Origin: Laguncularia racemosa
Taxonomy: Eukaryota > Streptophyta > Magnoliopsida > Myrtales > Combretaceae
Reading direction: 5' to 3'
Length of the DNA stretch: 64,000 nucleotides
Assembly: GCA_037954665.1 (NCBI GenBank)
Contig: JBBMOL010000008.1
Location: forward strand, 10,323,559 to 10,387,558
Each line of letters begins with the position of its first letter. Positions within the stretch are counted from its first letter, which is position 1. The notes under the pieces are model-generated. The model saw only the letters and a list, made by a program, of their open reading frames with translations. It ran no database searches and had not been told where the DNA came from. The position numbers and the translations under genes are program-made. Positions 42,880 through 54,484 of this stretch are shown one piece after another.

Positions 42880-45640
42880 ACTTTTCATTAATAATGGAGG
42901 AGTATACAAAACAAGAGCACACTACAAACCTATAAAATCAAACTGGGTTTCAAAAAATAAAAATAGACCAAGGTCGATAGAATTGCCATAATGCTCTAAA
43001 GTGCTCCATGAAAGAAAAGCGCCACTATATGAATGAGAAATACGTACACAAAATTACAAAAGACAAGACATAATAGTCCCGTATGCAACTTATAAAAGTT
43101 ACTTAGTGTCCCTAACACCACAATGATTTCTTTCCTTCCATGTGTAATAACATTCCATATCTAAAGCTTTCTTGTAATTACTGCTTAATGTCTTGCTATT
43201 ATAAGTGAAGAGAATAGTTATAGAGTTAATAATTGATGGATGGATCAAAGGCCATGGAATGACATTCTCTACTCTTCTCCATATTTCCCTTACGAAAGTG
43301 CACTTAATGAATAAGTGTTCATAAGATTCTTCCTCTAAACCATACAAGAAGCATCGGTTTTCTATAGCAACTCTCCAAAGAACCTACTTATCCATAGTTA
43401 GGAATTTCACTTAAGCAAGAAGCCACAAAATGAAGGCATGTCTTGATGTAGCTGATTTATTCCAAACTAAGGAGTGCCATAACACTGTGTGAGAGCTTTT
43501 GCTTACCATGGAATAACCAAATTTGATAGATAAGTCTAGGTTTGTGTTCTCCTTCCAAAAATTGTTTGTAGTGGCTAAATTTGATTTTAAAGAACTTAAG
43601 GAGGTACTAGTATTTAATCAGAAATCTCCACTCAAGCATCTCCAATCATTTGAAAATATGAAAGAACTTAACTTGGTGTCTTTTGGCCACCTCATCACTA
43701 AGCTAGCACATTCTCCAAGCTAATCTATTAGTGGGCCTATTGAATGAAATGTGTCATTCCAAAAGGAAATGGTACTTCCATCCCCAATCTTCCATTTAAG
43801 TAATTTTAAGGCTAGAGGTCTAACTTGAAGTATTTTCCTCTATACCTAAGGGATTTCATTCTCTTACACATAGAAATTTCTTCCTTTAAGTAGCTCACTT
43901 TTCACCTAACTTGGCCATAAAGTGTTTCCTTGATCTATATAAAGGAACCATATGTATTTTAATTGGGTTACTCTATTACAACAAAAAATGCCGAGAATTC
44001 TAAGCTCACCTTCCCCTTTAAGCTTGCAAACTTCCTCCAATTTACCCTTGCCCTTGACTTAGCTTCATCATTACTATTCTAAAGGAACTACTTGATTCTA
44101 GCCTCAAAAATATTTAATAAGCTTGCTGGAGGAATAAAAATTGTTAACTAATAAACTTAAAAAGAAAACAATATGCTCTTGATAAGTTGTATACGTCTTA
44201 TATAAGATAAAACTCTCCTTGTGTAGATAAGGAAATTTTGTTTAATTTAATATCATCAGCTAAACTCAAAATTAACTAAATTATACTCGGGTTGATTATT
44301 TGGATTAGTGACAGGATCTAAATAACTAGACCTAATTTGGGATGGTTCAGAGAGTTTTTGTTCAGTGAGTGTAAGATAGAATCTATTAAAATTGTCTTGC
44401 ATCTTTTTTAACCTTTCTTAGTAGGCTTTGGTATCATCTAAGTTCCATTACATATAATTGGGCTTTTTTCTTCTCTATTTAGCTCATAAGGTTACTAAAC
44501 CCTAATTAAACCTATTCATTAATTTTTTGCATGATCTAACAGTGATAATCACTTGTTACTCATTATAAATATATGTATATACCAAGAAGGGGGGAGAACC
44601 TGACCCTAACCCTTCTAATGTACCTGCCACTTAGACCTTATACTTGCTGGGATTACCTATCTCGCTTCTCTAATCCCTCTTTACATCATTCCTTTCTTTC
44701 CTAATTTTACAAAATTGACTCCTTCTTATTCACGGGAAGTGCATAGATACATGTTGCATGCACGTGATACCCACAACAAACCCCTTACATCTACACCTTG
44801 TCCAGTGGTTTATCCTTTCAACAAGCTTTTGCAACTGATCCTTATACACAAATCTTTGGATATTTATGTGGAGAGAGAGGTATAGGAAGGTATTGTTTCC
44901 AACTTTAACATCCAAAATGTTGATATTCTTAGCTTTAATCCCTTCATTTACTCTACTAAAGAAGACCTAGCTTTTTAATGGGTTATCCTTCAAGCTTGAT
45001 AATGAGTGGAATTGCTTAGTGGCTTCTTTTATCAACTTAATAAATGGTTTCTATCCTTTATAAAAAAATCATGGCGTCATCAATAAAACATAATGAACAA
45101 GTTTTTTTTTTTCTTTTTACATTCAATGATAATGGAACTCATCTAATGAGCTCTTCTCCCTTAAGTTACTTGAAAACACTTCCATTACAAGTACAAAGAG
45201 ATAGAAGGAAAGTAAATCCCCTTGTATAAGGCCCCTAAATGAAGTAAAATAACCTACAAGTTCACCATTAATATTAATAGAAAATGTGAGAGTTGTAATA
45301 CATACTATGATCCACTTTTTGAATTGGGTAAGAAAACCTAAGACACTAAGAAGTTACTCTAAGAAACTCCATCTAACATTGTCATAAGCTTTTATAAGAT
45401 CAACTTTTAGAGCACATCTAACCCCTTTGTTGTCATTAAAATATTCTTTGAAGAGTTCCTATGCAATTAACACATTATCAACTATTCTTCTCCTTTTAAT
45501 GAAAGCAATTTTTCCTTTGCCAACTAAAGAAGGAATCACACATTTTATTCATTTAGTAATAATTTTAGAGATACGTCTATAAAATGTCTTACAACAAACA
45601 ATAGGTCTAAGTAGCTTGACTATTGTAAAAAAAAAAAAAA
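42880..45640 (-). pseudogene. L1-type LINE, RT to 3' end
   Basis: Minus strand. RT motifs: RPIVCC near 45,595, IAFIKRRRIVDN, RCALKVDLIKAYDNVRWSFL (45,430-45,360), then a PFYLFVLVMEV-like stretch. The post-RT segment follows at 44,915-44,730 (YLSLHINIQRFVYKDQL, RINHWT). The C-terminal zf-RVT domain lies at 43,500-43,099 (RHAFILWLLA, CFLYGLEEESYEHLFIKC, IWRRVE). Stops and frameshifts throughout. The 5' end with ORF1 and endonuclease is cut off near 45,640-45,720 where the Tat LTR begins. The 3' UTR runs to about 42,880. No clear poly(A) tail. Confidence 0.82.
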
Positions 45641-45720
45641 TGTAATAGCCATGCAAAAATCAGCATCAACAATTTCTTGATTATTGCACCCAAAAAAAAA
45701 AAAAATCACACCATATATCT

Positions 45721-46336
45721 TGATAAGCCTTTTTGGACTTTTTTAAACTTGAGGCCAACCACATAACCTACCTCCCCCACCTCCACACCCCCCCAAGCCT
45801 ACTGTAGAGCTTTAAAGGCTAAATCTAAACTCCCAAATCCTTCATTGACTATTGTAGTAGGAAACACCATCGATAGTGCTTCGATTGAGCACCAATAGGT
45901 CTCACTAACCTATCCTAAAGCTAAACTAGGTCACTAGAAGTAGAACAACTTGGAAGCCTCCAAACATATAGGGACTCGAGCTTTAAGCTTGGGTCAACTA
46001 GGTTCAACCATTTCTTCAAATAATGAATGTCAATAAGTCGCCTAACAAATAAGGAAAAGATCACAGTTAAAGATTCCAATCCTACAAAATCTAGATTAGA
46101 ACTTGAGGTCATTAATCCCCATCCTAAAATAGCTCCATCTCACCGCCTATAAATAAGGGATGAGGCTACATAATAAAAGGATTCAAACTCTCTCCATTTT
46201 ACATATACATGTTCTCTATTATGATTGTAATGACTTAATTATTGAAGTAGTTATGTTGAAGCACCCTCTAACATCTCCTTTGGCCTTGATTTTTGGTCTT
46301 ACAGGTGATCTCAACCAACTATCTAAAATCCCATCA
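45721..46336 (+). repeat. Probable 5' LTR of the Tat element
   Basis: TGATAAGCC to CCCATCA. A promoter-like CCTATAAATAAGG lies at about 46,147. Just downstream, TTAGTGCCATTTGT (46,343-46,356) resembles the TTGGCGCC-type primer site. The LTR start is uncertain because no second LTR is available for comparison. Confidence 0.45.
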
Positions 46337-46984
46337 CAACATTTAGTGCCATTTGTAACTTACCCACCACCACCATAGCTCTAAAGTCACGAGTAGCAAA
46401 ATCCAAAGACACTATTGACCCTCCCACTATAGATCAACCTGTTCACACACACACATCAACCCCCCTAAATAAAAATAACCTAACCATTGATCTGCAATGC
46501 TTTGTGGATCTAGAAAACCTATGCAAGACACTAGTTGCATGAAATAAAGTAATCATGGTTGATAACATAAGGCTTTAGCCTTAATTGGCTAAACTTGAGC
46601 AATTGAATAACATGTCGAAGCTAGAGAATGTGTCCACACATTCTTTGGAAGAAAAGTGAAACAACCCACTATTACTACCACCACTAGCCACAAACGCTCT
46701 TATCAAATTTAGCAAGCCTAGTTTGTAGATGCCCACGACTAAGCTCCTATTGAGCAAATATTGCTAGCTATGTCTCATGACTAAACCCATTCACCATCAA
46801 TCCTACCATATGCCTCATGCAGCCATACTAATGCTACAGCTCATTGCAATCGACCTAAGCTATCTGATGCTTAAACCATGTTAACCACCCAGTCGGCAAT
46901 ATAGACATTAACCAAATTGATGACTATATCAAAAGGCTTTCTGACCTGAAGTAAAGCAAGAAGGCCAACCCTATAACACGTTTC

Positions 46985-47900
46985 TCCATTTATAGGAATC
47001 CATTCATTCAAGCCATCCAAGATGAAGTCCTCTTGCCTAACATCTGCTTGCCCTAATTGGACACTTACGATGGGACGATTAGTCTAGATAACCACCTATG
47101 TCATTCTTAAACCATGATGAACTTGCACATCCTTAGTGATGTGATTTCTTGCCAGGTGTTCTTGAGCACCCTACATAAGGTTGCTTGGACATGGTATAAT
47201 AGCCTACCACAAAACCTTATCTCCTCCTTTGACAAGCTTGCCCATCAGTTTCAACAACATTTTTTAGTGAGCAAATTACTAGTGAAGGACTTATTTACCC
47301 TCAACTTAATTAAGTAGGATCTTAACGAGCTTATTAGGGACTACTTGGTAAGGCTCAACATCATAATGTTAGAAATTCCTATCGTTGACAAAGGCATCAC
47401 CTTAATTGTAGTGATTCAAGGTGTAAAACCATCTAGTGACTTCTTCAAGTCCTTAGACAAGAAGAAGCTAGAAAATTTTGAAGAGTTTAGAGAGAAGGCT
47501 AAGAAGTACATATTGCAAGAGGACTGCATTTATGCAAGGAAAGAAGTAGGCTAGAATAGGTCTAATAAGGAGAAGGATAAGGATAAGGGCTTGGCAAAAG
47601 ATCGTCTTGGCACCAAGAAAAATTAAAGGTCCTCATGAGACAATGGTACTAAAGATTAGAAGTGTACAATCCCAAAGATTAGCAACTACACCCCTTAAAC
47701 CAACCAATGGGAGTTGTTTTCAAGGAAGTATGCAATAGGGACATATTGCCTAAGCCTGATTGGATGAGGGGCAATTTAAACTAATGAAAGTCTAATAAAT
47801 CTTGTGACTTCCACCATGATAGGGATTATAACACTAATGAGTGTCATCAAATGAAGAACGCTCCTGAAGATCTTGTCCAATACGAGTACCTCTAGGAATA
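46985..47900 (+). pseudogene. gag: Tat gag
   Basis: Reads IQDEVLLPN, LDTYDGTISLDNHL, then KVAWTWYNSLPQNLISSFDK and FLVSKLLVKDLFTL: the capsid pattern of Tat gags (YDGT-x-x-P-x-x-H; W-x-x-x-L-P-x-x-S-I-S-S-F). 47,345-47,554 continues with LKKYILQED-like helices. Near 47,800 CDFHHDRDYNTNECHQMK is the zinc-knuckle position. Several stops. Confidence 0.75.
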
Positions 47901-48869
47901 TATTGCTGGCTCCAACAACTTCAGCAAGTAAGCTACTTAAAGGCGACGAGCTAAGGAAGGTTAAATTGACAATAGTAACAACAACAACAAATTGCTAAAA
48001 CTGAGCCCCCAACGACACCATGAATGATCATTGCGAGCCCCCAAATTAGAGGTCAGCCAAGCCCTTTGAGTTTGGCTAATGCCCACAAAAGCTAACAAGT
48101 TATGAACCTTTATGGGAAAAGACCAAAAATAGACACTTATGTCTCATTTTCAAATGAACACTGGGAGGGTGTACCAAATCCCTAAGATGGTGCCTTAATG
48201 ATTAGCACGAGAATAGCCACATTTGAAGTATGAAAGATCTTGGTTATTACAAATAGCTTAGAAGGTATAATCTTTAAGTACACATACGACCAAACGTAGC
48301 CTAAATTAAACACTAAGTTAAACCCTAAGAGCATGACTTGGGGTTCAACAACTAACCAATACAAGCAACATGCATCATCACTCTTCCTATAAGGCTCGGT
48401 GATGATAGAATTATTACCTAATAGCTTGTCGATTTTTCAGTAATGGATTGCCAGTTACCTTACAATGAGATTTTTTTGGTCAACCTTGCTAAAACGCTTT
48501 CAAGATCTCCACTACTACATACCTAAAGGCTAAATTTGCTACCCTAGAAAGAGTTGGTACCTATAAATGAGATTAAGAACTACTAAGGACCCTATATTTA
48601 AGGGTTTTAAAAAGGGAAGAGATCTTCACTGTAGAGTGTAGACTTAAGGAGAAGTTAGGTACTAGGGAGAACCGATTAGGGAGACTGAAGAATTCCAACT
48701 TGAAAGTAGCTCCAAGTGGACCATGTGGGTAGGAACATATATGCCTCGAGCTCCAACAATAGTTAATCACCTTCTTCCAGTCTAACAGTGACATTTTTTA
48801 TTGGTTGCCCTCAATAAGCCAAGCATCTCCCTAAAGCATATGGCACACCACCTCAACATTGATAAGAAC

Positions 48870-49975
48870 ATCTAGGTTTTTAAATAAAAGAAGAAGTATT
48901 TTGACCTAGAGAGATAAGCAATTGTTGAAGAAGAGGTACAAAAGTTGCTTAAAGCAAGATTTATTTGGGAGAAGATTTATCTGACCTAACTAGTTAATTG
49001 TGTGCTAATTAAAAAGTCCAACAAAAAGTGGTAGATGTATATAGACTACACTGACTTAAACAAAGCTTACCTGAAGGATTGCTTTCCCCTCTCAAGAATT
49101 TACTAACTCATCAATTTTACCTCCAACCACACATTGCTCTATTTCATGGATACCTTTTTAGGCTAAAACTAAATAAGAATAAAGTCAAAGGACAGGGTAT
49201 ATACCTCCTTCATCACCAACTTTGGAACATACCACTACAGGATAATGCTCTTTGGCCTCAAAAATGCCAAGGTAACCTATCAAAGGTTAGTGACAAAATG
49301 CTCAAGCCCTAGCTCGAGCGAAATATTGAACGGTACATAAACAACATAATAGTGAAGAGTAAGCAACCTGAGGACCATCTCCAGGACTTGTATGAGATCT
49401 TTGATACATCAAGGTAGTATAACATGAAGTTTAACCTCGAAAAGTACGTCTTTAAGGTAGCCTTAGGCAAGGTTCCTTAGATATATGATCACCCAGCACA
49501 ATATTGAAGCAAATCTCGAGAAGATCTAAACCGTTCCAAACATGTAACCCCTGAAGATAATAAAGGATGTCTAACAACTTATAAGGCAATTTTTTAATGG
49601 ATTGACTAGTGTCAGGTATCCTTTGATAAGTTGAAGCAATTTTTAACTAACTACTCATGCTTGTAAAGCTTGTCCCTATAGAAGAGTTTATATCCATCAA
49701 TAAGTGGTTAAGCCTTCTCTTCCATTCTGGTTCAAGCCAAGGGGAAGGAGCATCGACATATCTACCGTGTCTACCACATTCTCTAAGGATTAGAAGCAAG
49801 ATACTTTAAGGTGGAAAATTTTTCTTTAGTGGTGGTGGTGTTGGTTAGAGAACTTCAACCCTACTTTGAAGCTCAACAAGTCATAGTCTTAACCAACCAA
49901 CCATTGCACATCATCCTACAGAAGCTAGATGCATCAGGATAAATGGTAAAGTATGCGTTAGAGCTCAACGCATAT
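48870..49975 (+). pseudogene. pol: Tat reverse transcriptase and start of RNase H
   Basis: Decayed RT: YTDLNKAYLKDCFPL, FITNFGTYHYRIMLFGLKNA, then ERYINNIIVKSKQPEDHL where the catalytic YVDD should be. Both aspartates are asparagine. After the thumb, VYHIL, GLEARYFKVENFSLVVVVL and LTNQPLHIILQKLD are the RNase H connection. It is cut at 49,975 by the gag-pro element and resumes at 54,485. Multiple stops and frameshifts. Confidence 0.75.
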
Positions 49976-50802
49976 TGATGTGCCCTACAATTCCAATTGC
50001 AAACACACTAAAACAAGTGTGTGATCACTAAATCAATCCCACAAAGGTGTGATCAACAACAATCTCTTGAACCCTAATTCAAGTGGATTTAAATGGCGAT
50101 GATGCTAAATTGTGATGAGGAACAATGCAATTATATAAATAAGTAAATGATAACAATACAAATGAATCAAATTCCACTCAAATTGACTTGAATCAAATAT
50201 GAAAAATAAGAACCCTAATTCACATGAAAGACAACAAGTAACACAACTAATTTATATCTAGATATGATGTACTAGAAAACAATTGGTAGTAACTAGAGAA
50301 AGATTGATATTACTCACAATCTTCTCAAGCTAATCTCGCTACAATTTCACAAGTGAAATTGACAAGAGTAAGTTTTGTGTGCAAAGACTTTCCTCACGGC
50401 AAAAGGTGTATTTTTCTCAAGTTTTCAAAAAGCTCCATCTAAACCCTACTTAGCAAGTATTTATATTTGCTCTAATTAAGGTAAAAACAACAAAAAAAAA
50501 TTATAAATAAGCCACTCAAATGACCGGTTCTCAAACATAAAATTATAAGTACAAATAAGTCTTTAAATGGTCGGTTCTTCACTTCAATATAACACATTGT
50601 GGATCGGTGGATGTAAGTCTAAGAATGTCCCACAATTGATCCTTAGTACATTTTATTTGCCATCCTGTAAAAACCTAGAAATGTACCTGCTAAAATGCAA
50701 AGATAAAGTATTATTAGATAAATATGGCAACATGTGGATATCTGAGCTCATGTATCCAATTTGGTTTCCCCATTGTTGAAACCATAGGGTTGATTCCCAT
50801 CA
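49976..50802 (-). repeat. 3' LTR of element 3
   Basis: 827 bp, TGATGTGCCC to CCCATCA. TATA palindrome at 50,452-50,471 with one mismatch. Very similar to 53,657-54,484, so this is a comparatively late insertion. Confidence 0.92.
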
Positions 50803-51380
50803 TCTCCTCAGGCCTCTAAAAGATTTGCCCTCAAATCTAAGGAGTCTTCCCTTAGGCTAACACCTCGTGTTTGTGTTTACTTGTTAGCTTGAAGTCTTAA
50901 AGAGTCGTTGGTGTTTCTAATCTGTTCTTAAAAAGAGCAAACCTCAAACGGAGACATAGTAGTCAAGAAAATCCATGTGCCATCCCTCTAAAACATGTAA
51001 GTGTTTCCGAACCTGTCATATAACACCTTCCTATCAAATAACTAAGGCCTACTCAGCAATATATGAAAGGCGCACATAAGAAGCACATCACAGATAATCT
51101 CATCACTTGATCTATTTCCTATACTGAATGGCACCTTTACCCTCCATGTAATATGCAAACTACCTTGGTTGTCCAACCAATGCAATTTATAAGGGTGTGG
51201 ATGTGGGCTAGTAGCTAGTTGTAAGTTATCTACTAATGCAACAGATATGACATTAGTGCAACTATCACCATCAATAAAAAGAACACATAGGCTACCTTGA
51301 ATCCGACAAGGTGTGTGCAATAGGTTCTCCCTTTGTATATCCCTAACATCTGGAGATATGGTCATAACCCTGCGTAACAC
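50803..51380 (-). pseudogene. pro: Protease of element 3, joined to the pol C-terminal tail
   Basis: The protease (51,380-51,042) reads LCVLFIDGDSCTNVISVALV. The catalytic triplet is D-G-D, so probably inactive. Then PHPYKLHWLDNQG and IICDVLLMCAFHILLSRP. Past the stop the linker continues to about 50,900, and near 50,830 another frame spells DSLDLRANLLEA, a stop, GDD: the last codons of a Ty3 integrase, immediately before the LTR. RT to integrase core is deleted. Confidence 0.82.
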
Positions 51381-52436
51381 ATTAATAGGTAAGTAATTTT
51401 CACCCTTTTTGTTCTCATGTGTCTTAGCATTCTAATCATCATAATATTCCTACAAAGTTATGGATAAATCTGTAGGCTCGACAACTTCTTCCTGATCATC
51501 TTCTTCATTACCCTCCATAACAGTCATTACTCTTTTATTGGGACACTACGCAGCCATATGTCAAAAACCCATGGATTTGAAGCATTTAATCTGGCGCATC
51601 TTTCCACTAGTTGACCTTGGTATTGTCTGCCTAAAATCAGACCCAACCACCTCTTTACCTTTCTCAGAAACATTTTTCTCCTTATCAGTGCTAGAGATAT
51701 TTTTGTCTACATCCTTAACATGTTCTCCTACTCCCTTTTGTCTACCCATCTAACCATCTACTCCAATAGGTTTAGTAGTAGTACCATACCTGTTACTAGT
51801 GGCTCGGAAAGGATTGAATTGCCTCTGCCTCTCCACTTTTAAGGCTAACTGTATAGCCTCATCAAGTGTATTATACCTTTGCAACTTAACAACACAAGAA
51901 ATGTCATATTTTAACCCAGATACAAATCGTGGTAGGGTTTGCTCAGGAGGCTCGAGTGATCCGTATCTCATCATTAGTGTCTCAAACTCCTGTACATAGT
52001 CATCTACTGTTTTACCTCCCTGCCTCAGTGTTTAGAGACGCATAAATAGTTCCTGCCTATAATGTTCAGGTATAAACCTTTTTCTCAAAAACCGTTTCAT
52101 GTCCTTCCAGGTATGTATTTCAACCACTCCATCCCTTCGTTTGCTAATCACCAGATTTTTTCACCATAAGGCAGTATAAACTATGAATTCCACAGCTGCA
52201 AGATGAACCCTAGTGTTATTATCAATTTCATAACACTCGAATAAGCCCTCAACTTTGTCCTCCCAATCCAAGTAATCATCTACTGAACCCCTGCCATCAA
52301 ATAAAGGCATCTGCAATTTCACATACTCCAATCCCCGAGGTAGTCTAAAATCCCTATTTGGGTATAGGTTAATCCCAAAATTATCATCTCTTTCCTCCCT
52401 AAGAGCATGATAATCTCCTTCCACTCTTCTTCCCAT
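51381..52436 (-). pseudogene. gag: gag of element 3
   Basis: A single frame from 52,436 (MGRRVEGDYHALREERDDNF). Capsid features: MPLFDGRGSVDDYLDWEDKV, MKRFLRKRFIPEHYRQEL, TLRQGGKTVDDYVQEF, VKLQRYNTLDEAIQLAL. A K/E-rich linker follows, then a knuckle (CFKSMGF, stop, HMAA, stop, CPN) that has lost its second cysteine and two codons. Stops: after ALW (W expected), in RL-TLRQ (Q expected), after VDG and within the knuckle. No frameshift, as the pieces are all in phase with the protease at 51,380. Confidence 0.88.
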
Positions 52437-53656
52437 ATTACATCCAACTGCTCCTTCCCTATGAACATTCTAAGGAACTACCCTAGGTGGTGGTGCCTAA
52501 GGATTTACCACTGGTGGTTGTGGCATCGTCATCCGATCTATCCTTGTTACTAATGTAGCAACAATGGTGGTGAGGTCCTATAACCATGCCTCTAAAGTTC
52601 TTCCACCTGTAGTTCGATGACCCTGACCGCCACCAACTTGGCTATTAGCCTCATTGCCAATTTCCCCATTCATACTATCATCCGACATGGTTGTTGAATT
52701 GATTTGTTGAAATACAAAGACAACTCAAGGCAAATGTAGTATACCTCACAATCACCCCTTCACAACAACCACACTTTCACGCCACAACAACAATCACTGC
52801 AAGACAAAAAAAAAAAAAAACACTCCACTTAATCTTCACACACCTACGGCACACTTGCAATCACAGCAACAATACAAGTAGAAGCAATAATAAACACCTC
52901 TCCAAATGGTAAGTTAATGATTCTAACTAATCAAAGTGTGTTTAAAGAATCAATACATAATAACTTCCACACTTAATGTTTGCTTTTGAAATTCAAAACT
53001 TAACCACAACACATACTCTTCTACGCTACACACACTTCACCACGGCACATACATACACACACACACAACCACGGTGCAGCACCTTTCCACTACAATACAC
53101 ACACACTATACACCACGTTGCAGCCCCTTCGCTACATACTCTTCCACTTCACGGCAACAACACTTCAATTGGAACAATTAATAAATGCTTCTCCAAATGG
53201 TAAGAAACAATTCAAAAATAGTCAAAGTGTATTAAAATCAACAATATACAATAACTCTTAAACTTAAAGTTTGTTTTTTTAATTCAAATTGTTTCCTAAT
53301 TGTCCACGGAAAAGATAGTAAATTTGAAAAGAAATGTACTCCAATTCCGAATTCTTGCAAAGGAAAGAGTATTGCAACAATCAACACTACTCAAATGTTG
53401 AATTTCAAATTCAAAGACTTCCCTTTCTTCTACTCACAACAAGAAATTCACGGCAAGATGAAGATAACAAGATCAATTCCGAAATTGCACTTCCACTTCC
53501 GTAATAATAAGGCATATCACAATACAATCACAAATAATTACTTCAACTCCACTTCAAATAACTTCAATTAAGAAATGAAAATTCAAGAACCCTAATTTCC
53601 CAATTGAAATTCATGTAAATCCCTTCTCAAAACGCTTGCTCTAATACAAAAAATTA
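52437..53656 (-). other. Leader of element 3
   Basis: Non-coding. It has CACACAC and ACACTTC-rich stretches around 53,030-53,180 and a partial internal duplication (AATTAATAAATGCTTCTCC at 53,175 and a similar AATAATAAACACCTCTCC at 52,886). On the minus strand, TTTGTATTAGAGCAAGC directly after the LTR (53,636-53,652) is the Met-type primer site. Confidence 0.65.
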
Positions 53657-54484
53657 TGATGTGCCCTACAATTCCAGTTGCAAACACACCAACACAAGTG
53701 TGTGATCACTAAATTAATCCCACAAAAGCATGATCAACAACAATTCTCTTGAACCCTAATTCACGTAGATTCAAATGGCGATGATGCTAAATTGTAATGA
53801 GGAATGATGCAATTGTATAAATAAGTAAAAGATAACAATACAAATGAATCAAATTCCACTCAAATTAACTTGAATCAAATTTGAAAAATAGGAACCCTAA
53901 TTCACATGAAAGACAACAAGTAACACAACCAATTTGTATCTAGATATGACGTACTAGAAAACAATTGGTAGTAACTAGAGAAAGATTGATATTACTCACA
54001 ATCTCCTCAAGCTAATCTCGCCACAATTTCACAAGTGAAATTAATAAGAGTAAGTTTTGCATGCAAGGACTCTCCTCATTGCAAAAGGTGTATTTTTCTC
54101 AATTTTTCAAAAAGCTCCCTCTAAACCCTACTTAGCAAGTATTTATACTTGCTCCAATTAGGGTAAAAACAACAAAAACAAATTACAAATAAGCCACTCA
54201 AATGACCAGTTCTCAAACATAAAATTACAAGTACAAATAAGTCTTCAAATGGTCGATTCTTCACTTTAATATAACAAGTTGTGGACCGGTGGATGTAAGT
54301 CCAAGAATGTCCCATAATTGGTCCTTAGTACATTTTATTTGCCATCCTGTAAAAACCCAAAAATGTACCTGCTAAAATGCAAAGATAAAGTATTATTAGA
54401 TAAATATGACAACATGTGGATATCTGGGCTCATGTATTTAATTTGGTTTCCCTACTGTTGGAACCATAGGGTTGATTCCCATCA
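53657..54484 (-). repeat. 5' LTR of element 3
   Basis: 828 bp, TGATGTGCCC to CCCATCA. A perfect TATA palindrome AGCAAGTATTTATACTTGCT at 54,134-54,153. Confidence 0.92.

Larger units (their letters stand above)
49976..54484 (-). mobile_element. Ty3-type LTR element with gag-pro only (element 3)
   Basis: 4,509 bp with perfect 5-bp duplications CATAT (49,971-49,975 and 54,485-54,489) in the Tat RNase H. LTRs 49,976-50,802 and 53,657-54,484. Minus-strand order: 5' LTR, primer site, 1.2-kb leader, gag, degenerate knuckle, protease, then a last-codons-of-pol tail and the 3' LTR. No RT, RNase H or integrase core. LTRs are related to the solo LTR at 15,614. Confidence 0.9.
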
